From Streptomyces sp. NRRL S-87 (GTDB taxonomy: Bacteria > Actinomycetota > Actinomycetes > Streptomycetales > Streptomycetaceae): a stretch of 64,000 nucleotides of DNA. This document shows positions 49,287-57,839 of the stretch, one piece after another. The translations under genes and the position numbers were made by a program. A model generated the notes under the pieces. The model did not search any database. It worked only from the letters and a program-made list of their open reading frames with translations, and was not told the DNA's origin. Every line of letters begins with the position of its first letter. Positions within the stretch are counted from its first letter, which is position 1. The stretch is from assembly GCF_000719335.1 (NCBI RefSeq), contig NZ_JOGB01000017.1, positions 49,214 through 113,213 on the forward strand. Direction: 5' to 3'.

Positions 49287-50474
49287 TCAGTCGAGGTAGC
49301 CGCGCAGCTGGTCGGCGAAGGCGTGGTCGCGGAGCTTGTTGAGGGTCTTGGACTCGATCTGGCGGATCCGCTCGCGCGTCACGCCGAAGATGCGGCCGAT
49401 CTCCTCCAGGGTGCGCGGCCGCCCGTCCATCAACCCGTACCGCAGTTGGACGACCTTGCGCTCGCGCTCGCCGAGGGTGGACAGCACCGCCTCCAGGTGC
49501 TCGCGCAGCAGGAAGAAGGCGGCGGACTCCACGGGCGAGGCGGCGTCCCCGTCCTCGATGAGGTCGCCGAGGGCGACGTCGTCCTCCTCGCCGACGGGCG
49601 CGTGCAGGGACACCGGTTCCTGGGCGAGCCGGAGCACCTCGCTGACCCGCTCGGGAGGCAGTTCCAGGTGGCCGGCGACCTCCTCGGCGGTGGGCTCGTA
49701 GCCGCGCTCCTGGAGCATCCGGCGCTGCACGCGGATGACGCGGTTGATCAGCTCCACGACGTGGACGGGGACGCGTATGGTGCGGGCCTGGTCGGCGAGG
49801 GCGCGGGACATGGCCTGCCGGATCCACCAGGTGGCGTAGGTGGAGAACTTGAAGCCGCGGGCGTAGTCGAACTTCTCCACGGCCCGGATCAGGCCCAGGT
49901 TGCCCTCCTGGACCAGGTCGAGCATGGTCAGGCCGCGGCCCACGTACCGTTTGGCGACGGAGACCACCAGCCGCAGGTTGGCCTCGATGAGGCGGCGCTT
50001 GGCCATCCGGCCCATGACGACCAGCCGGTCGAGGTCGTGGGCGAGCTGGCTGTCGAGGTCGGGGGTGCTGCCGAGCTTCTCCTCGGCGAACAGGCCCGCC
50101 TCGACGCGGCGCGCGAGCTCCACCTCCTCCTCGGCGGTGAGCAGGGGTATCCGGCCTATTTCGCGCAGGTACTGGCGGAACAGGTCCGAGCCGGGCCCGC
50201 TGCCGTCACCGCCGCCACTGGCGCGCTGCACGGGGAGGGCGGCCTCGCCGTAGGGTGCGTCGGGTCCGTCGAGAGCCCCGCTTCCGGCCGGCCCGTCGGG
50301 CCCGCCCGGCTCCTCGGCACCGCCGGGTCCGTCCGGCTCGCCCGCCTCGTCGTACACCGCTGCGCCGGGCTCGTCGCCCGGCGTCCCGGGACCCGCTTCG
50401 TGGTGCTCCTCGGCCCGGCTCTGCGGGGACACGGCTTCACTCAGGGTCTGGGTCTGCACGGGGGCGACCTCCAC
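49287..50474 (-). CDS. hrdA: RpoD-family sigma factor HrdA
   Basis: This 395-residue group 2 sigma-70 factor has a variable acidic, Pro/Gly-rich N-terminus (1-95) and region 1.2 ([11 protein letters not shown]). Region 2 ([25 protein letters not shown]) binds the -10 box. Region 3 follows, and region 4.2 ([16 protein letters not shown]) binds the -35 box. Its place next to dnaG fits HrdA rather than the essential HrdB, which has a much longer N-terminus. It starts at GTG 50474. In S. coelicolor hrdA is dispensable. Confidence 0.88.
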   Translation of the reverse strand: MEVAPVQTQTLSEAVSPQSRAEEHHEAGPGTPGDEPGAAVYDEAGEPDGPGGAEEPGGPDGPAGSGALDGPDAPYGEAALPVQRASGGGDGSGPGSDLFRQYLREIGRIPLLTAEEEVELARRVEAGLFAEEKLGSTPDLDSQLAHDLDRLVVMGRMAKRRLIEANLRLVVSVAKRYVGRGLTMLDLVQEGNLGLIRAVEKFDYARGFKFSTYATWWIRQAMSRALADQARTIRVPVHVVELINRVIRVQRRMLQERGYEPTAEEVAGHLELPPERVSEVLRLAQEPVSLHAPVGEEDDVALGDLIEDGDAASPVESAAFFLLREHLEAVLSTLGERERKVVQLRYGLMDGRPRTLEEIGRIFGVTRERIRQIESKTLNKLRDHAFADQLRGYLD

Positions 50475-50635
50475 GGCTCCGAATCCTCAGGCACCGCGAC
50501 TCAGTGTGGGGTACGACACATCACCGCCACGAGGGGCGTGCGAGCACTTTTTGAGTCCGGTGCGTGACCGGATGGTTACCCCCCGCCGGAGTGGGCGAAG
50601 CAGATCGCACGCATGTCCGGCCGCGGAGGGGCCCT

Positions 50636-52537
50636 TCAGAGCGCCGCGGCGCCGTTGTTGCGCAGGGACTGGCGGTACTGCTGGAGGACCCACAGCTCCT
50701 GCTCCACCGCCGCGATCCGGTCCGGCGGGGCGTGGCCGCCCATGCGGGCCATCGAGCCCTGGACCTCGTGGATGCGGCGGTCGACCGCGCGCAGCCGGAC
50801 CTGGACGAGCTGGATGCCCGCGTAGGTCTCGTCCACGGTCTTGGCGCGGATGGCCTCCACGGCCAGCTCGGTGACCAGGGCGCGGACGGTGTCGTCGGGC
50901 GCGGCGTCGCGGACCTTCGCGAGGTAGTCGTCCCCGCCCTGGGCGGCGCCGCCCGCGTCGGAGATGGCCTGGCGGACGGTCGCGTAGGGCGGGGCCGTGA
51001 ACTCGTCGACCCCGTACGCGTCGAAGGTCGGCGAGACCAGCTCCGGCCGCTGGAGGGCGAGTTTGAGCAGTTCGCGCTCGGTCAGGTGGACCGGGTTGCG
51101 CAGGTTCAGCGCGGGTCCCGGGGTGCGTACGGCCGGCGCGGGCACGTTCTCGTACGCGGCCTGCGCGTTCCGCGGGGCGGACTGCGGCTTCGTGCCGCGC
51201 TCGCGCGCCCAGCGGGCCAGCTGGGCGACCCGCTTGACCACGAACTGGGTGTCGAGGATGCCGAGCATGCCGGCGAGCTGGACCGCGGACTCGTGCTGGA
51301 TGGCGATGTTCTTGATGTTCGCGACGACCGGGGCGGCCTCGTCCAGGGCCGCGGCCCGGCCGGCCGGAGTCTCCAGGTTGTGCCGCTGCACGATGTGCCG
51401 GAGGGCGAACTCGAAGAGCGGGGTACGGGACTCCACGAGGGCGCTGACGGCCGTGTCGCCCTCGGCGAGGCGCAGCTCGCACGGGTCCATGCCGCCCGGG
51501 GTGATGGCGATGGAGGTCTCGGCGGCGAACTTCTGGTCGTCCTCGAAGGCCCGCAGGGCGGCCTTCTGGCCGGCCGCGTCGCCGTCGAAGGTGAAGACCA
51601 CCTCGGCGCTCGCGTTGTCCATCAGGAGGCGGCGGAGGATCTTGATGTGCTCGCCGCCGAAGGCGGTGCCGCAGGTGGCGATCGCGGTGGTCACCCCGGC
51701 CAGGTGGCAGGCCATGACGTCGGTGTAGCCCTCGACGACCACGGCCCGGGAGGTCTTGGCGATCTCCTTCTTGGCCAGGTCGATGCCGTACAGCACCTGG
51801 GACTTCTTGTAGATCGCCGTTTCGGGGGTGTTGAGGTACTTCGGGCCGTTGTCGTCCTCGCGCAGCTTGCGCGCGCCGAAGCCGACGACCTCGCCGCTGA
51901 TGTCGCGGATGGGCCACATCAGGCGGCCGCGGAAGCGGTCGATGGGCTTGCCGCTGCGGCTGTCCTGGGCCAGTCCGGAGAGCAGCACCTCCTTGTCGGA
52001 GAAGCCGCGGCCGCGCAGGAAGCGGGTGAGGTGGTCCCAGCCGGCCGGGCTGTAGCCGACGCCGAAGTGGGCCGCCGCGGCCTGGTCGAAGCCGCGCTCG
52101 GCGAGGAAGCGGCGGGCGATCTCCGCCTCGGGGCTCTCCAGCTGCTCGACGTAGTACTGGGCGGCGGCCTTGTGCGCCTCGACCAGCCGGATGCGCTCGC
52201 CGCGCCCGCTCTGGCCGGGGGTGTAGCCGCCCTCCTCGTAGCGCAGGGTGATGCCGGCGAGGCCGGCGAGCCGCTCGACCGCCTCCGCGAAGGAGAGGTG
52301 GTCGATCTTCATGACGAAGTCGAGGGTGTCGCCACCCGCCTGGCAGCCGAAGCAGTGGTAGAGGCCCTTGCTCGGGCTGACCTGGAAGGAGGGGGACTTC
52401 TCGTCGTGGAAGGGGCACAGGCCCTTGAGGTTGCCGCCGCCGGCGTTGCGCAGCTGGAGGTACTCGGACACCACGGCGTCGATCGGGACCGCGTCCCGGA
52501 CCGCCTTCACGTCGTCGTCGTTGATCCTGCCTGCCAC
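50636..52537 (-). CDS. dnaG: DNA primase
   Basis: DnaG makes RNA primers at the replication fork. The 633-residue protein has the CHC2 zinc finger (Cys41, His44, Cys62, Cys65), the catalytic TOPRIM core (V-V-E-G-Y-T-D-V-M near residue 270, F-D-G-D-A-A-G-Q near 320) and a C-terminal DnaB-binding helical domain. The GTG start is at 52537. It is upstream of hrdA on the same strand with 161 bases between. Primase and RpoD-type genes are often adjacent in bacteria (the macromolecular synthesis operon). Confidence 0.97.
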   Translation of the reverse strand: MAGRINDDDVKAVRDAVPIDAVVSEYLQLRNAGGGNLKGLCPFHDEKSPSFQVSPSKGLYHCFGCQAGGDTLDFVMKIDHLSFAEAVERLAGLAGITLRYEEGGYTPGQSGRGERIRLVEAHKAAAQYYVEQLESPEAEIARRFLAERGFDQAAAAHFGVGYSPAGWDHLTRFLRGRGFSDKEVLLSGLAQDSRSGKPIDRFRGRLMWPIRDISGEVVGFGARKLREDDNGPKYLNTPETAIYKKSQVLYGIDLAKKEIAKTSRAVVVEGYTDVMACHLAGVTTAIATCGTAFGGEHIKILRRLLMDNASAEVVFTFDGDAAGQKAALRAFEDDQKFAAETSIAITPGGMDPCELRLAEGDTAVSALVESRTPLFEFALRHIVQRHNLETPAGRAAALDEAAPVVANIKNIAIQHESAVQLAGMLGILDTQFVVKRVAQLARWARERGTKPQSAPRNAQAAYENVPAPAVRTPGPALNLRNPVHLTERELLKLALQRPELVSPTFDAYGVDEFTAPPYATVRQAISDAGGAAQGGDDYLAKVRDAAPDDTVRALVTELAVEAIRAKTVDETYAGIQLVQVRLRAVDRRIHEVQGSMARMGGHAPPDRIAAVEQELWVLQQYRQSLRNNGAAAL

Positions 52538-52649
52538 GCGTGAAGTCTACGGCCGGGGTCGGACGATCCCCGCAGCGGTGGCACCCGTCCGGATCCTTCC
52601 CGGCGCGGGCGGGGACGGATCCGGACGGGACGGCCTACGCGACGCGGTG

Positions 52650-52733
52650 ACGCCGGGGGCGCCGGGGGCGCCGGGGGCGCCGGGGGCGCCGGGGGCGCCG
52701 GGGGCGCCGGGGGCGCCGGTGACGCCGGGGGCG
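52650..52733. repeat. 9-bp GGGGGCGCC tandem repeat
   Basis: About nine units, the central ones perfect, lie between dnaG and the reductase gene. Open frames through it spell Gly-Ala-Pro collagen-like repeats on both strands, but no start, ribosome site or flanking domain supports a gene. Confidence 0.8.
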
Positions 52734-52824
52734 ACGAACCGCCGGTGCAGGGGTGGAAGGCGCTCTCCGGCCGGCCGGACAGCCGGGCCTTCCGCGGGCC
52801 TCTGCCGTCCTCCCGAGCGCTCGC

Positions 52825-54099
52825 CTAGCCCTCGGTCGGCGGGACCAGCGAGGTCAGCGGTACGGACGGGTCGGCCAGGGCGGTGCGGTCGGGCCGGGCG
52901 CCGGTCCTGATCAGGGTCTGGATCGGCTCGACGACGTCCCACACGTTCATGTTCAGGCCCGCGATCACCCGGCCCCCGGCGAGCCAGAAGGCGACGAACT
53001 CGCGCTTGGCCGCGTCGCCGCGGATCAGCACCTCGTCGTAGGAGCCGGGCGGGGCGTACCCGGAGTACTCCATGCCCATGTCGTACTGGTCGGAGAAGAA
53101 GTACGGCACCCGGTCGTACGAGACGTCCTGCCCGAGCATCGCGCGGGCGGCGGCCGGGCCGCCGTTGAGGGCGTTGGCCCAGTGCTCCACGCGCAGCGGG
53201 TGCCCGAGCAGCGGGTGGTGGGCGGCCGCCACGTCGCCGGCCGCGTGGATGTCGGGGTCGGAGGTGCGCAGGCCCGCGTCGACCGCGATGCCGCCGCCGT
53301 GGCCGCGCTCGGCGAGGGCGAGGCCGGCCGCCTCGGCGAGGGCGGTGCGCGGGACGGCGCCGATGGCGGCCAGGACGGCGTGCGCCGGGTGCTCGTCGCC
53401 GTCGGCGGTCCGGGCGGCCAGCACCATGCCGTCCTGGCCGACGATCTCCGCGAGCTGCGCGCCGAACCGGAACCGCACGCCGTGCTCGGCGTGCAGGTCG
53501 GCGAAGACCTGGCCCAGCTCGGGGCCGAGGACGGCGTACAGCGGGGTGGGCTGGGGCTCGATGACGGTGACCTCGGCGCCGTACCCGCGGGCGGCCGCGG
53601 CCACCTCCAGGCCGATCCAGCCCGCACCGGCGATCACCAGGTGGCCGTTCTCGCGGCCGAGGCCCGTCAGCACCCGGCGCAGCCGCTCGGCGTGCGCGAG
53701 GCGGCGCAGGTGGTGGACGCCGGCCAGGTCGGTGCCGGGGATGTCGAGGCGGCGCGGTTCGGCGCCGGTGGCCAGCAGCAGCTTGTCGTAGTGGACGACC
53801 GTGCCGTCGCCGAGCCGGACGGCCTTGCCGGCCCGGTCGATGTGGACGGCCGGCTGGCCGAGGTGCAGCTCGACGTCGGCCTGCGCGTACCAGGCGGGCT
53901 CGTGGACGAAGACGCTGTCGCGCTCCTCCTTGCCGGTGAGGAAGCCCTTGGACAGCGGTGGCCGTTCGTAGGGATGGTCGCGCTCGTCGCAGATGAGGAT
54001 CACGCGCCCGGTGAAGCCCTCGGACCTGAGAGTCTCGGCCGCCTTGGCCCCGGCCAGCCCTCCGCCGACGATGACGAACGTCCGGTGTGCGTCGACCAC
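52825..54099 (-). CDS. FAD-dependent ferredoxin/rubredoxin-type reductase
   Basis: A 424-residue flavoprotein with two Rossmann motifs, FAD-binding V-I-V-G-G-G-L-A-G-A-K-A-A near the start and NAD(P)-binding I-A-G-A-G-W-I-G-L-E-V near 150. A late A-A-G-D-V-A completes FAD binding. A C-terminal reductase domain follows (F-F-S-D-Q-Y-D-M-G-M-E-Y-S-G). These enzymes pass electrons from NAD(P)H to ferredoxins that serve P450s or Rieske oxygenases, but no partner gene is adjacent. GAGGAGG six bases before GTG 54099 fixes the start and rules out the ATG 15 bases upstream. Confidence 0.92.
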   Translation of the reverse strand: MVDAHRTFVIVGGGLAGAKAAETLRSEGFTGRVILICDERDHPYERPPLSKGFLTGKEERDSVFVHEPAWYAQADVELHLGQPAVHIDRAGKAVRLGDGTVVHYDKLLLATGAEPRRLDIPGTDLAGVHHLRRLAHAERLRRVLTGLGRENGHLVIAGAGWIGLEVAAAARGYGAEVTVIEPQPTPLYAVLGPELGQVFADLHAEHGVRFRFGAQLAEIVGQDGMVLAARTADGDEHPAHAVLAAIGAVPRTALAEAAGLALAERGHGGGIAVDAGLRTSDPDIHAAGDVAAAHHPLLGHPLRVEHWANALNGGPAAARAMLGQDVSYDRVPYFFSDQYDMGMEYSGYAPPGSYDEVLIRGDAAKREFVAFWLAGGRVIAGLNMNVWDVVEPIQTLIRTGARPDRTALADPSVPLTSLVPPTEG

Positions 54100-54305
54100 C
54101 TGATGCCTCCTCATTACCTCTGCGCCATGTGCGGCCTCCTGCGAGCCTCCCGCACCGAGCCGGGCTCGGGAAGAGGGAGTGGCCCGATCAGCCCACCCGG
54201 CAGGATGCGCCGACCGCCCGCACGCCGGGGGCTTTTCGGCCACTTTCGTCCGGCGGGTGGGCGGGTCCGGGCGTTCCCCTCCGCTCCTGCCCGGTCGGCA
54301 CGGTT

Positions 54306-55616
54306 TCAGACGGCCCGGCCGCCCGCCCCGCGGCGCATCGTGAGCCGGGCGTGCAGCGACAGGGCGGAGGCGTCGGTGAGCGACGCGATCTGGTCGATCA
54401 CCGCGCGCTTGCGGGCCCGGTCGTCGGGGGCCGCGTCGAACAGGGCGCGGAACTGCGGGTCGAGGCCCTCGGGTGCCCGGGCCAGCAGCGCCCCGGCGAG
54501 CTCGGCCAGCAGGACGCGCTGCTCGGCGCGCAGCCGCTCCTGCGCGGCGCGCCGCATCACGTAGAGGTCGGCCACGGCCTTGAGGACGGCGCATTCGTTG
54601 CGGGTGGCGCGCGGGACCACGAGCTCGGCCGCGTACCGGGTCAGCCGGTCGGGCCCGTACGCCTCGCGGGTGGCCGTCTCTGCGGCCAGGCAGAACCGGC
54701 CGATGAGCTGGCTGGTGGCGTCCTTCAGGCGGGCCTGGGCCACGGCGGAGCCGTCGTACCCGTGCGGCCACCAGTCCTCCTCCATCAGGCGGTCGAGGGC
54801 CTCGCGCAGCTCCTCGGGGTCGGTGCCGGCGGGCACGTACCGGCCGACGGCGACGGCGAAGATGTCCCGGCGCTCGGGCTCGGCGAACAGGAGGTTGGGG
54901 TCGAGGTGGCCGGCGTGCAGGCCGTCCTCGAAGTCGTGGACGGAGTACGCCACGTCGTCGGACCAGTCCATGACCTGGGCCTCGAAGCACTTGCGCTCGG
55001 CGGGGGCGCCCCGGCGCAGCCACGCGAAGACGGGCAGGTCGTCGTCGTAGACGCCGAACTTGACCGAGTGGGGGTCGGTGGGGTGCCGGCCGCGCGGCCA
55101 GGGGTACTTGGTGGCGGCGTCCAGGGCGGCCCGGGTGAGGTTGAGGCCGACGCTGACGGGGGCGCCGCCGGCCGGGTCGGCCACGAAGCGCTTGGGTTCG
55201 AGGCGGGCGAGCAGGCGCAGGGACTGGGCGTTGCCCTCGAACCCGCCGCAGTCGGCGGCGAAGTCGTTGAGCACCTCCTCGCCGTTGTGGCCGAACGGCG
55301 GGTGGCCCATGTCGTGGGCGAGGCAGGCGGTCTCGACCAGGTCGGGATCGCAGCCGAGGGCGGCGCCGAGCTCGCGGCCGACCTGGGCGCACTCGAGGGA
55401 GTGGGTCAGGCGGGTGCGGGGGCTGGCGTCCCAGTCCTGGGAGCTGCTCCCGGGGGTGACGACCTGGGTCTTCCCGGCGAGTCGGCGCAGCGCGGCCGAG
55501 TGCAGCACGCGCGCCCGGTCGCGTTGGAAGGCGGTGCGGCCGGGGCGCTTGTCGGGCTCGGCCGCCCAGCGTTCGGTGGCGGAGGGGTCGTACGTGTCGT
55601 GCGCGGTGCCTTCCAT
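54306..55616 (-). CDS. dgt: dGTP triphosphohydrolase-like HD-domain protein
   Basis: A 436-residue HD-superfamily enzyme that should split deoxynucleoside triphosphates into deoxynucleoside and tripolyphosphate. The metal ligands are His in R-L-T-H-S-L-E, His-Asp in [15 protein letters not shown], and the later Asp in W-S-D-D-V-A-Y-S. The arrangement matches bacterial dNTPases close to Dgt type 2. The ATG at 55616 is conserved-looking. The promoter region holds two identical 13-base repeats inside a longer inverted repeat, suggesting tight regulation of nucleotide pools. Confidence 0.92.
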   Translation of the reverse strand: MEGTAHDTYDPSATERWAAEPDKRPGRTAFQRDRARVLHSAALRRLAGKTQVVTPGSSSQDWDASPRTRLTHSLECAQVGRELGAALGCDPDLVETACLAHDMGHPPFGHNGEEVLNDFAADCGGFEGNAQSLRLLARLEPKRFVADPAGGAPVSVGLNLTRAALDAATKYPWPRGRHPTDPHSVKFGVYDDDLPVFAWLRRGAPAERKCFEAQVMDWSDDVAYSVHDFEDGLHAGHLDPNLLFAEPERRDIFAVAVGRYVPAGTDPEELREALDRLMEEDWWPHGYDGSAVAQARLKDATSQLIGRFCLAAETATREAYGPDRLTRYAAELVVPRATRNECAVLKAVADLYVMRRAAQERLRAEQRVLLAELAGALLARAPEGLDPQFRALFDAAPDDRARKRAVIDQIASLTDASALSLHARLTMRRGAGGRAV

Positions 55617-55629
55617 GCCTCGACGTTAA

Positions 55630-55684
55630 CCGGACAGACCGACAATCCGGGATCAGGCGGACCGACAATCCGAGTTCTGTCCGG
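55630..55684. promoter_or_regulatory. Direct and inverted repeats upstream of dgt
   Basis: GACCGACAATCCG occurs at 55637-55649 and 55660-55672, a 23-base period. The pair is flanked by CCGGACAGA (55630-55638) and its exact complement TCTGTCCGG (55676-55684). The block ends 13 bases before the dgt start codon and is a strong operator candidate. Confidence 0.65.
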
Positions 55685-55801
55685 GACGGGTGGGCCGCGG
55701 CGGGCGGGGCGGGACCGGCACGGGGGCGACCGGCGGAAGGGCGGGTCGGGCGAAGGTGGGGCGGTGCAGGGGCCGGGGCGAGGGCCGGCGCCGGTGTGCG
55801 G

Positions 55802-56524
55802 TCAGGCGGTGGCGAGTTCCGGCCGGGGGGTCGGGCAGGGGCGCGCCAGGGCCTGGTCGTAGCGGTGCAGGACGAGCCGGGCCAGCGCCGGGTGGTCGCC
55901 CAGCGGCTCGGCGGCGATCCCCGGTGCGTCCGCCGCGCTCTGCGCGGCGAACCGGCCGGGAGCGGTGAAGTACGAGGCCACGGCGGCCCGGTGGTGCCCG
56001 CGCGCGGCGAGGGCGCGGGCCGCCTCGGGCACGGTGGGGGCGGCGGCGGAGGCGTACGCGGGGACCACCGGGACCCCGCCGAGCCGCTCGGCGAGCGCGG
56101 CGGCGGTACGGCGGGTGTCGGCGGTGGAGCGGTGGTCGAGGGAGCCGGCCGCCGCCAGCACGACGGCCGTGCCCGGGGTCCAGCCGGCCTCGTCGAGCCG
56201 GTCGTACAGGGCCTCGACGAGCAGCGGGTGCGGGCCGAGCGGGTCGGCGGTGTGCACCTGCAGGTGGGCGGCGGCGACCGCGGCCCGCGGCAGGTCGTGC
56301 GTGACGTGGTAGCCGCGCCCGAGCAGCAGCGGTACGAGCACGGCCGCGCCGCCGGCCGGCAGCCCGGCGAGGACGGGGTCGAGCAGCGGCTCGCTCAGCT
56401 CGAGGTGGGCGAGGCGGGCGTCGAGGCGGGGGCGCAGCTCGCGGACGCGTCGGAGGAGGGCTTCGGCGGTGCGGCGGGCGCGCGGGTCCCGGCTGCCGTG
56501 GGCCACGAGGACGAGGGTGGGCAT
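55802..56524 (-). CDS. CbiX-type sirohydrochlorin chelatase
   Basis: This 240-residue protein has two CbiX/SirB domains in tandem. It opens with L-V-L-V-A-H-G-S-R-D-P, the metal-coordinating His motif of the family. V-P-L-L-L-G-R-G-Y-H-V ends the first half. It should insert Fe2+ (siroheme) or Co2+ into sirohydrochlorin. Siroheme is the cofactor of nitrite and sulfite reductases, so the nearby nitrate reductase gene makes an iron chelatase role plausible. The ATG is at 56524. A second frame that overlaps its start is noted separately. Confidence 0.9.
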   Translation of the reverse strand: MPTLVLVAHGSRDPRARRTAEALLRRVRELRPRLDARLAHLELSEPLLDPVLAGLPAGGAAVLVPLLLGRGYHVTHDLPRAAVAAAHLQVHTADPLGPHPLLVEALYDRLDEAGWTPGTAVVLAAAGSLDHRSTADTRRTAAALAERLGGVPVVPAYASAAAPTVPEAARALAARGHHRAAVASYFTAPGRFAAQSAADAPGIAAEPLGDHPALARLVLHRYDQALARPCPTPRPELATA

Positions 56525-56775
56525 GGGCGTGCTCCGGAAGGCCGGGCCCTCGGCGGACGCAGGCCGCTGAGCCGGGTGCCGAGCTGCGCGGTGATGGTGC
56601 CGAACAGGTCGGCCGCGGTGCCGAGGGGCGGGGAGGGGGGTGGCGGGGCGGGGAGGGCGCCGGGAAGGGCACCGCGGGAGGCGTCGGGAAGGGCGCGGGC
56701 AAGCGTCTGAGGAAGGACGCGGGGGAGGACGTCGGGGAGGGGCAGGGTCTCGGGAGGGTGCACCGGCTCCGTCAT
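56395..56775 (-). CDS. Uncertain short ORF overlapping the chelatase start
   Basis: From ATG 56775 a frame shows high-GC third positions for about 75 codons (M-T-E-P-V-H-P-P-E-T-L-P, many A-L-P repeats, then L-F-G-T-I-T-A-Q-L-G-T-R-L-S-G). It then enters the chelatase gene in a different frame and turns into nonsense. It may be the beginning of an upstream gene broken by a frameshift, or chance. No family is recognised. Confidence 0.3.
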   Translation of the reverse strand: MTEPVHPPETLPLPDVLPRVLPQTLARALPDASRGALPGALPAPPPPSPPLGTAADLFGTITAQLGTRLSGLRPPRARPSGARPCPPSSSWPTAAGTRAPAAPPKPSSDASASCAPASTPASPTSS

Positions 56776-56981
56776 GGACCGATCCTGACGGGCGTACGTT
56801 GCCGGGCCGTTGCGCGGCGGTGACGGCTGTTTTCCAGCCGCTCACCCCGGGGCGTCACCCGCACGTCAGGGGCGGAGGGGGAACCTCCGGACCGGCTCCG
56901 CGCGTCTGATCTTGCGTTCGAACGGTCACGGCGGCGGCGGACGCGGCCACGACGAGCACGGCGGCGGGGGAAGGGGACGGC

Positions 56982-57647
56982 ATGCGCACGTGGCGGCGGA
57001 TGACCCAGCGGGGGCGGCGGCGGGCCGTACAGCTCCTGATGGCGCTGTGCGTGGTGGCGCTGCTGCCCGCGACGTGGACGCACGCGGCGTCCGCCGGGCG
57101 GCTGCGCGACACGGCCGACGCGCCGCCCTCGGACGTGGCGGTGGTCTTCGGCGCGGGCCTGTGGAAGGGCCGCCCCACCCCGTACCTGGCCCGCCGGCTG
57201 GAGGCGGCCGCGGAGCTGTACCGGACCGGCAAGGTGAAGGCCGTGCTGGTCACGGGGGACAACAGCCGTGTCGAGTACGACGAGCCGAACGCGATGCGCG
57301 CGTACCTGGCCCGGCAGGGCGTACCGGACCACCGGATCGTCAGCGACTACGCCGGCTTCGACACCTGGGACTCCTGCGCCCGGGCCCGCCGGATCTTCGA
57401 CGTCCGGCGGGCGGTCCTGGTCACGCAGGGCTTCCACATCCACCGCGCGGTGGCGCTGTGCGAGGCGGCCGGCATCGACGCGTACGGCGTCGGGGTCGAC
57501 GACGTGCACGACGCCACCTGGTACTACGGCGGCGTCCGCGAGGTCTTCGCGGCGGGCAAGGCGGCGGTGGACGCCGTGCTGCGGCCGGACCCGCACTTCC
57601 TGGGGCCGAAGGAGCAGGGCGTCACCACGATCCTCGCGCATTCCTGA
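56982..57647 (+). CDS. YdcF/SanA-like DUF218 membrane protein
   Basis: A 221-residue protein with a basic N-terminus (R-R-R-R-A-V) and one membrane helix (Q-L-L-M-A-L-C-V-V-A-L-L-P-A), followed by an extracytoplasmic DUF218 domain. The family motif V-V-F-G-A-G is near residue 54, with V-L-V-T-G-D and a late T-Q-G-F-H-I-H-R-A. E. coli SanA affects vancomycin permeability at high temperature. The enzyme activity is unknown. The ATG has AAGGGG five bases upstream. Confidence 0.88.
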   Translation: MRTWRRMTQRGRRRAVQLLMALCVVALLPATWTHAASAGRLRDTADAPPSDVAVVFGAGLWKGRPTPYLARRLEAAAELYRTGKVKAVLVTGDNSRVEYDEPNAMRAYLARQGVPDHRIVSDYAGFDTWDSCARARRIFDVRRAVLVTQGFHIHRAVALCEAAGIDAYGVGVDDVHDATWYYGGVREVFAAGKAAVDAVLRPDPHFLGPKEQGVTTILAHS

Positions 57648-57777
57648 GCCGGTTCCGGGCCGGCGGACGTCCCGCCCCTGACGGGATATGACGATCAGCC
57701 GTATCGCCGGTAGCGGTGGAGAGTAGGCGCCGCCCCCGAGAGCCTCACCGTGCCCGCCCCCGGGCTGGGAGGTCGGC

Positions 57778-57816
57778 GTACCCGGGGCGTAACCCGGGGC
57801 CGCGACCAGGCGTAAC
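57778..57816 (+). promoter_or_regulatory. Candidate GlnR binding region
   Basis: Half-site-like words GTACC (57778), GTAAC (57789), GCGAC (57802) and GTAAC (57812) recur at about 10-13-base spacing. This resembles the 11-base-spaced GTnAC/GaAAC half-sites bound by GlnR upstream of nitrogen genes. The block lies 24 bases before the nitrate reductase start. Confidence 0.4.
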
Positions 57817-57839
57817 AGCCCCGCCGCAGGCTGGACGGC

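Noticed and set aside
49287..50474. Principal sigma factor HrdB
   Set aside because: The N-terminal extension is far shorter than in HrdB, and the dnaG neighbourhood matches hrdA.
52547..52942. Collagen-like Gly-Ala-Pro protein encoded by the 9-bp repeat
   Set aside because: Both strands give similar low-complexity frames. There is no ribosome site or flanking domain, and the frame overlaps the end of the FAD reductase gene.
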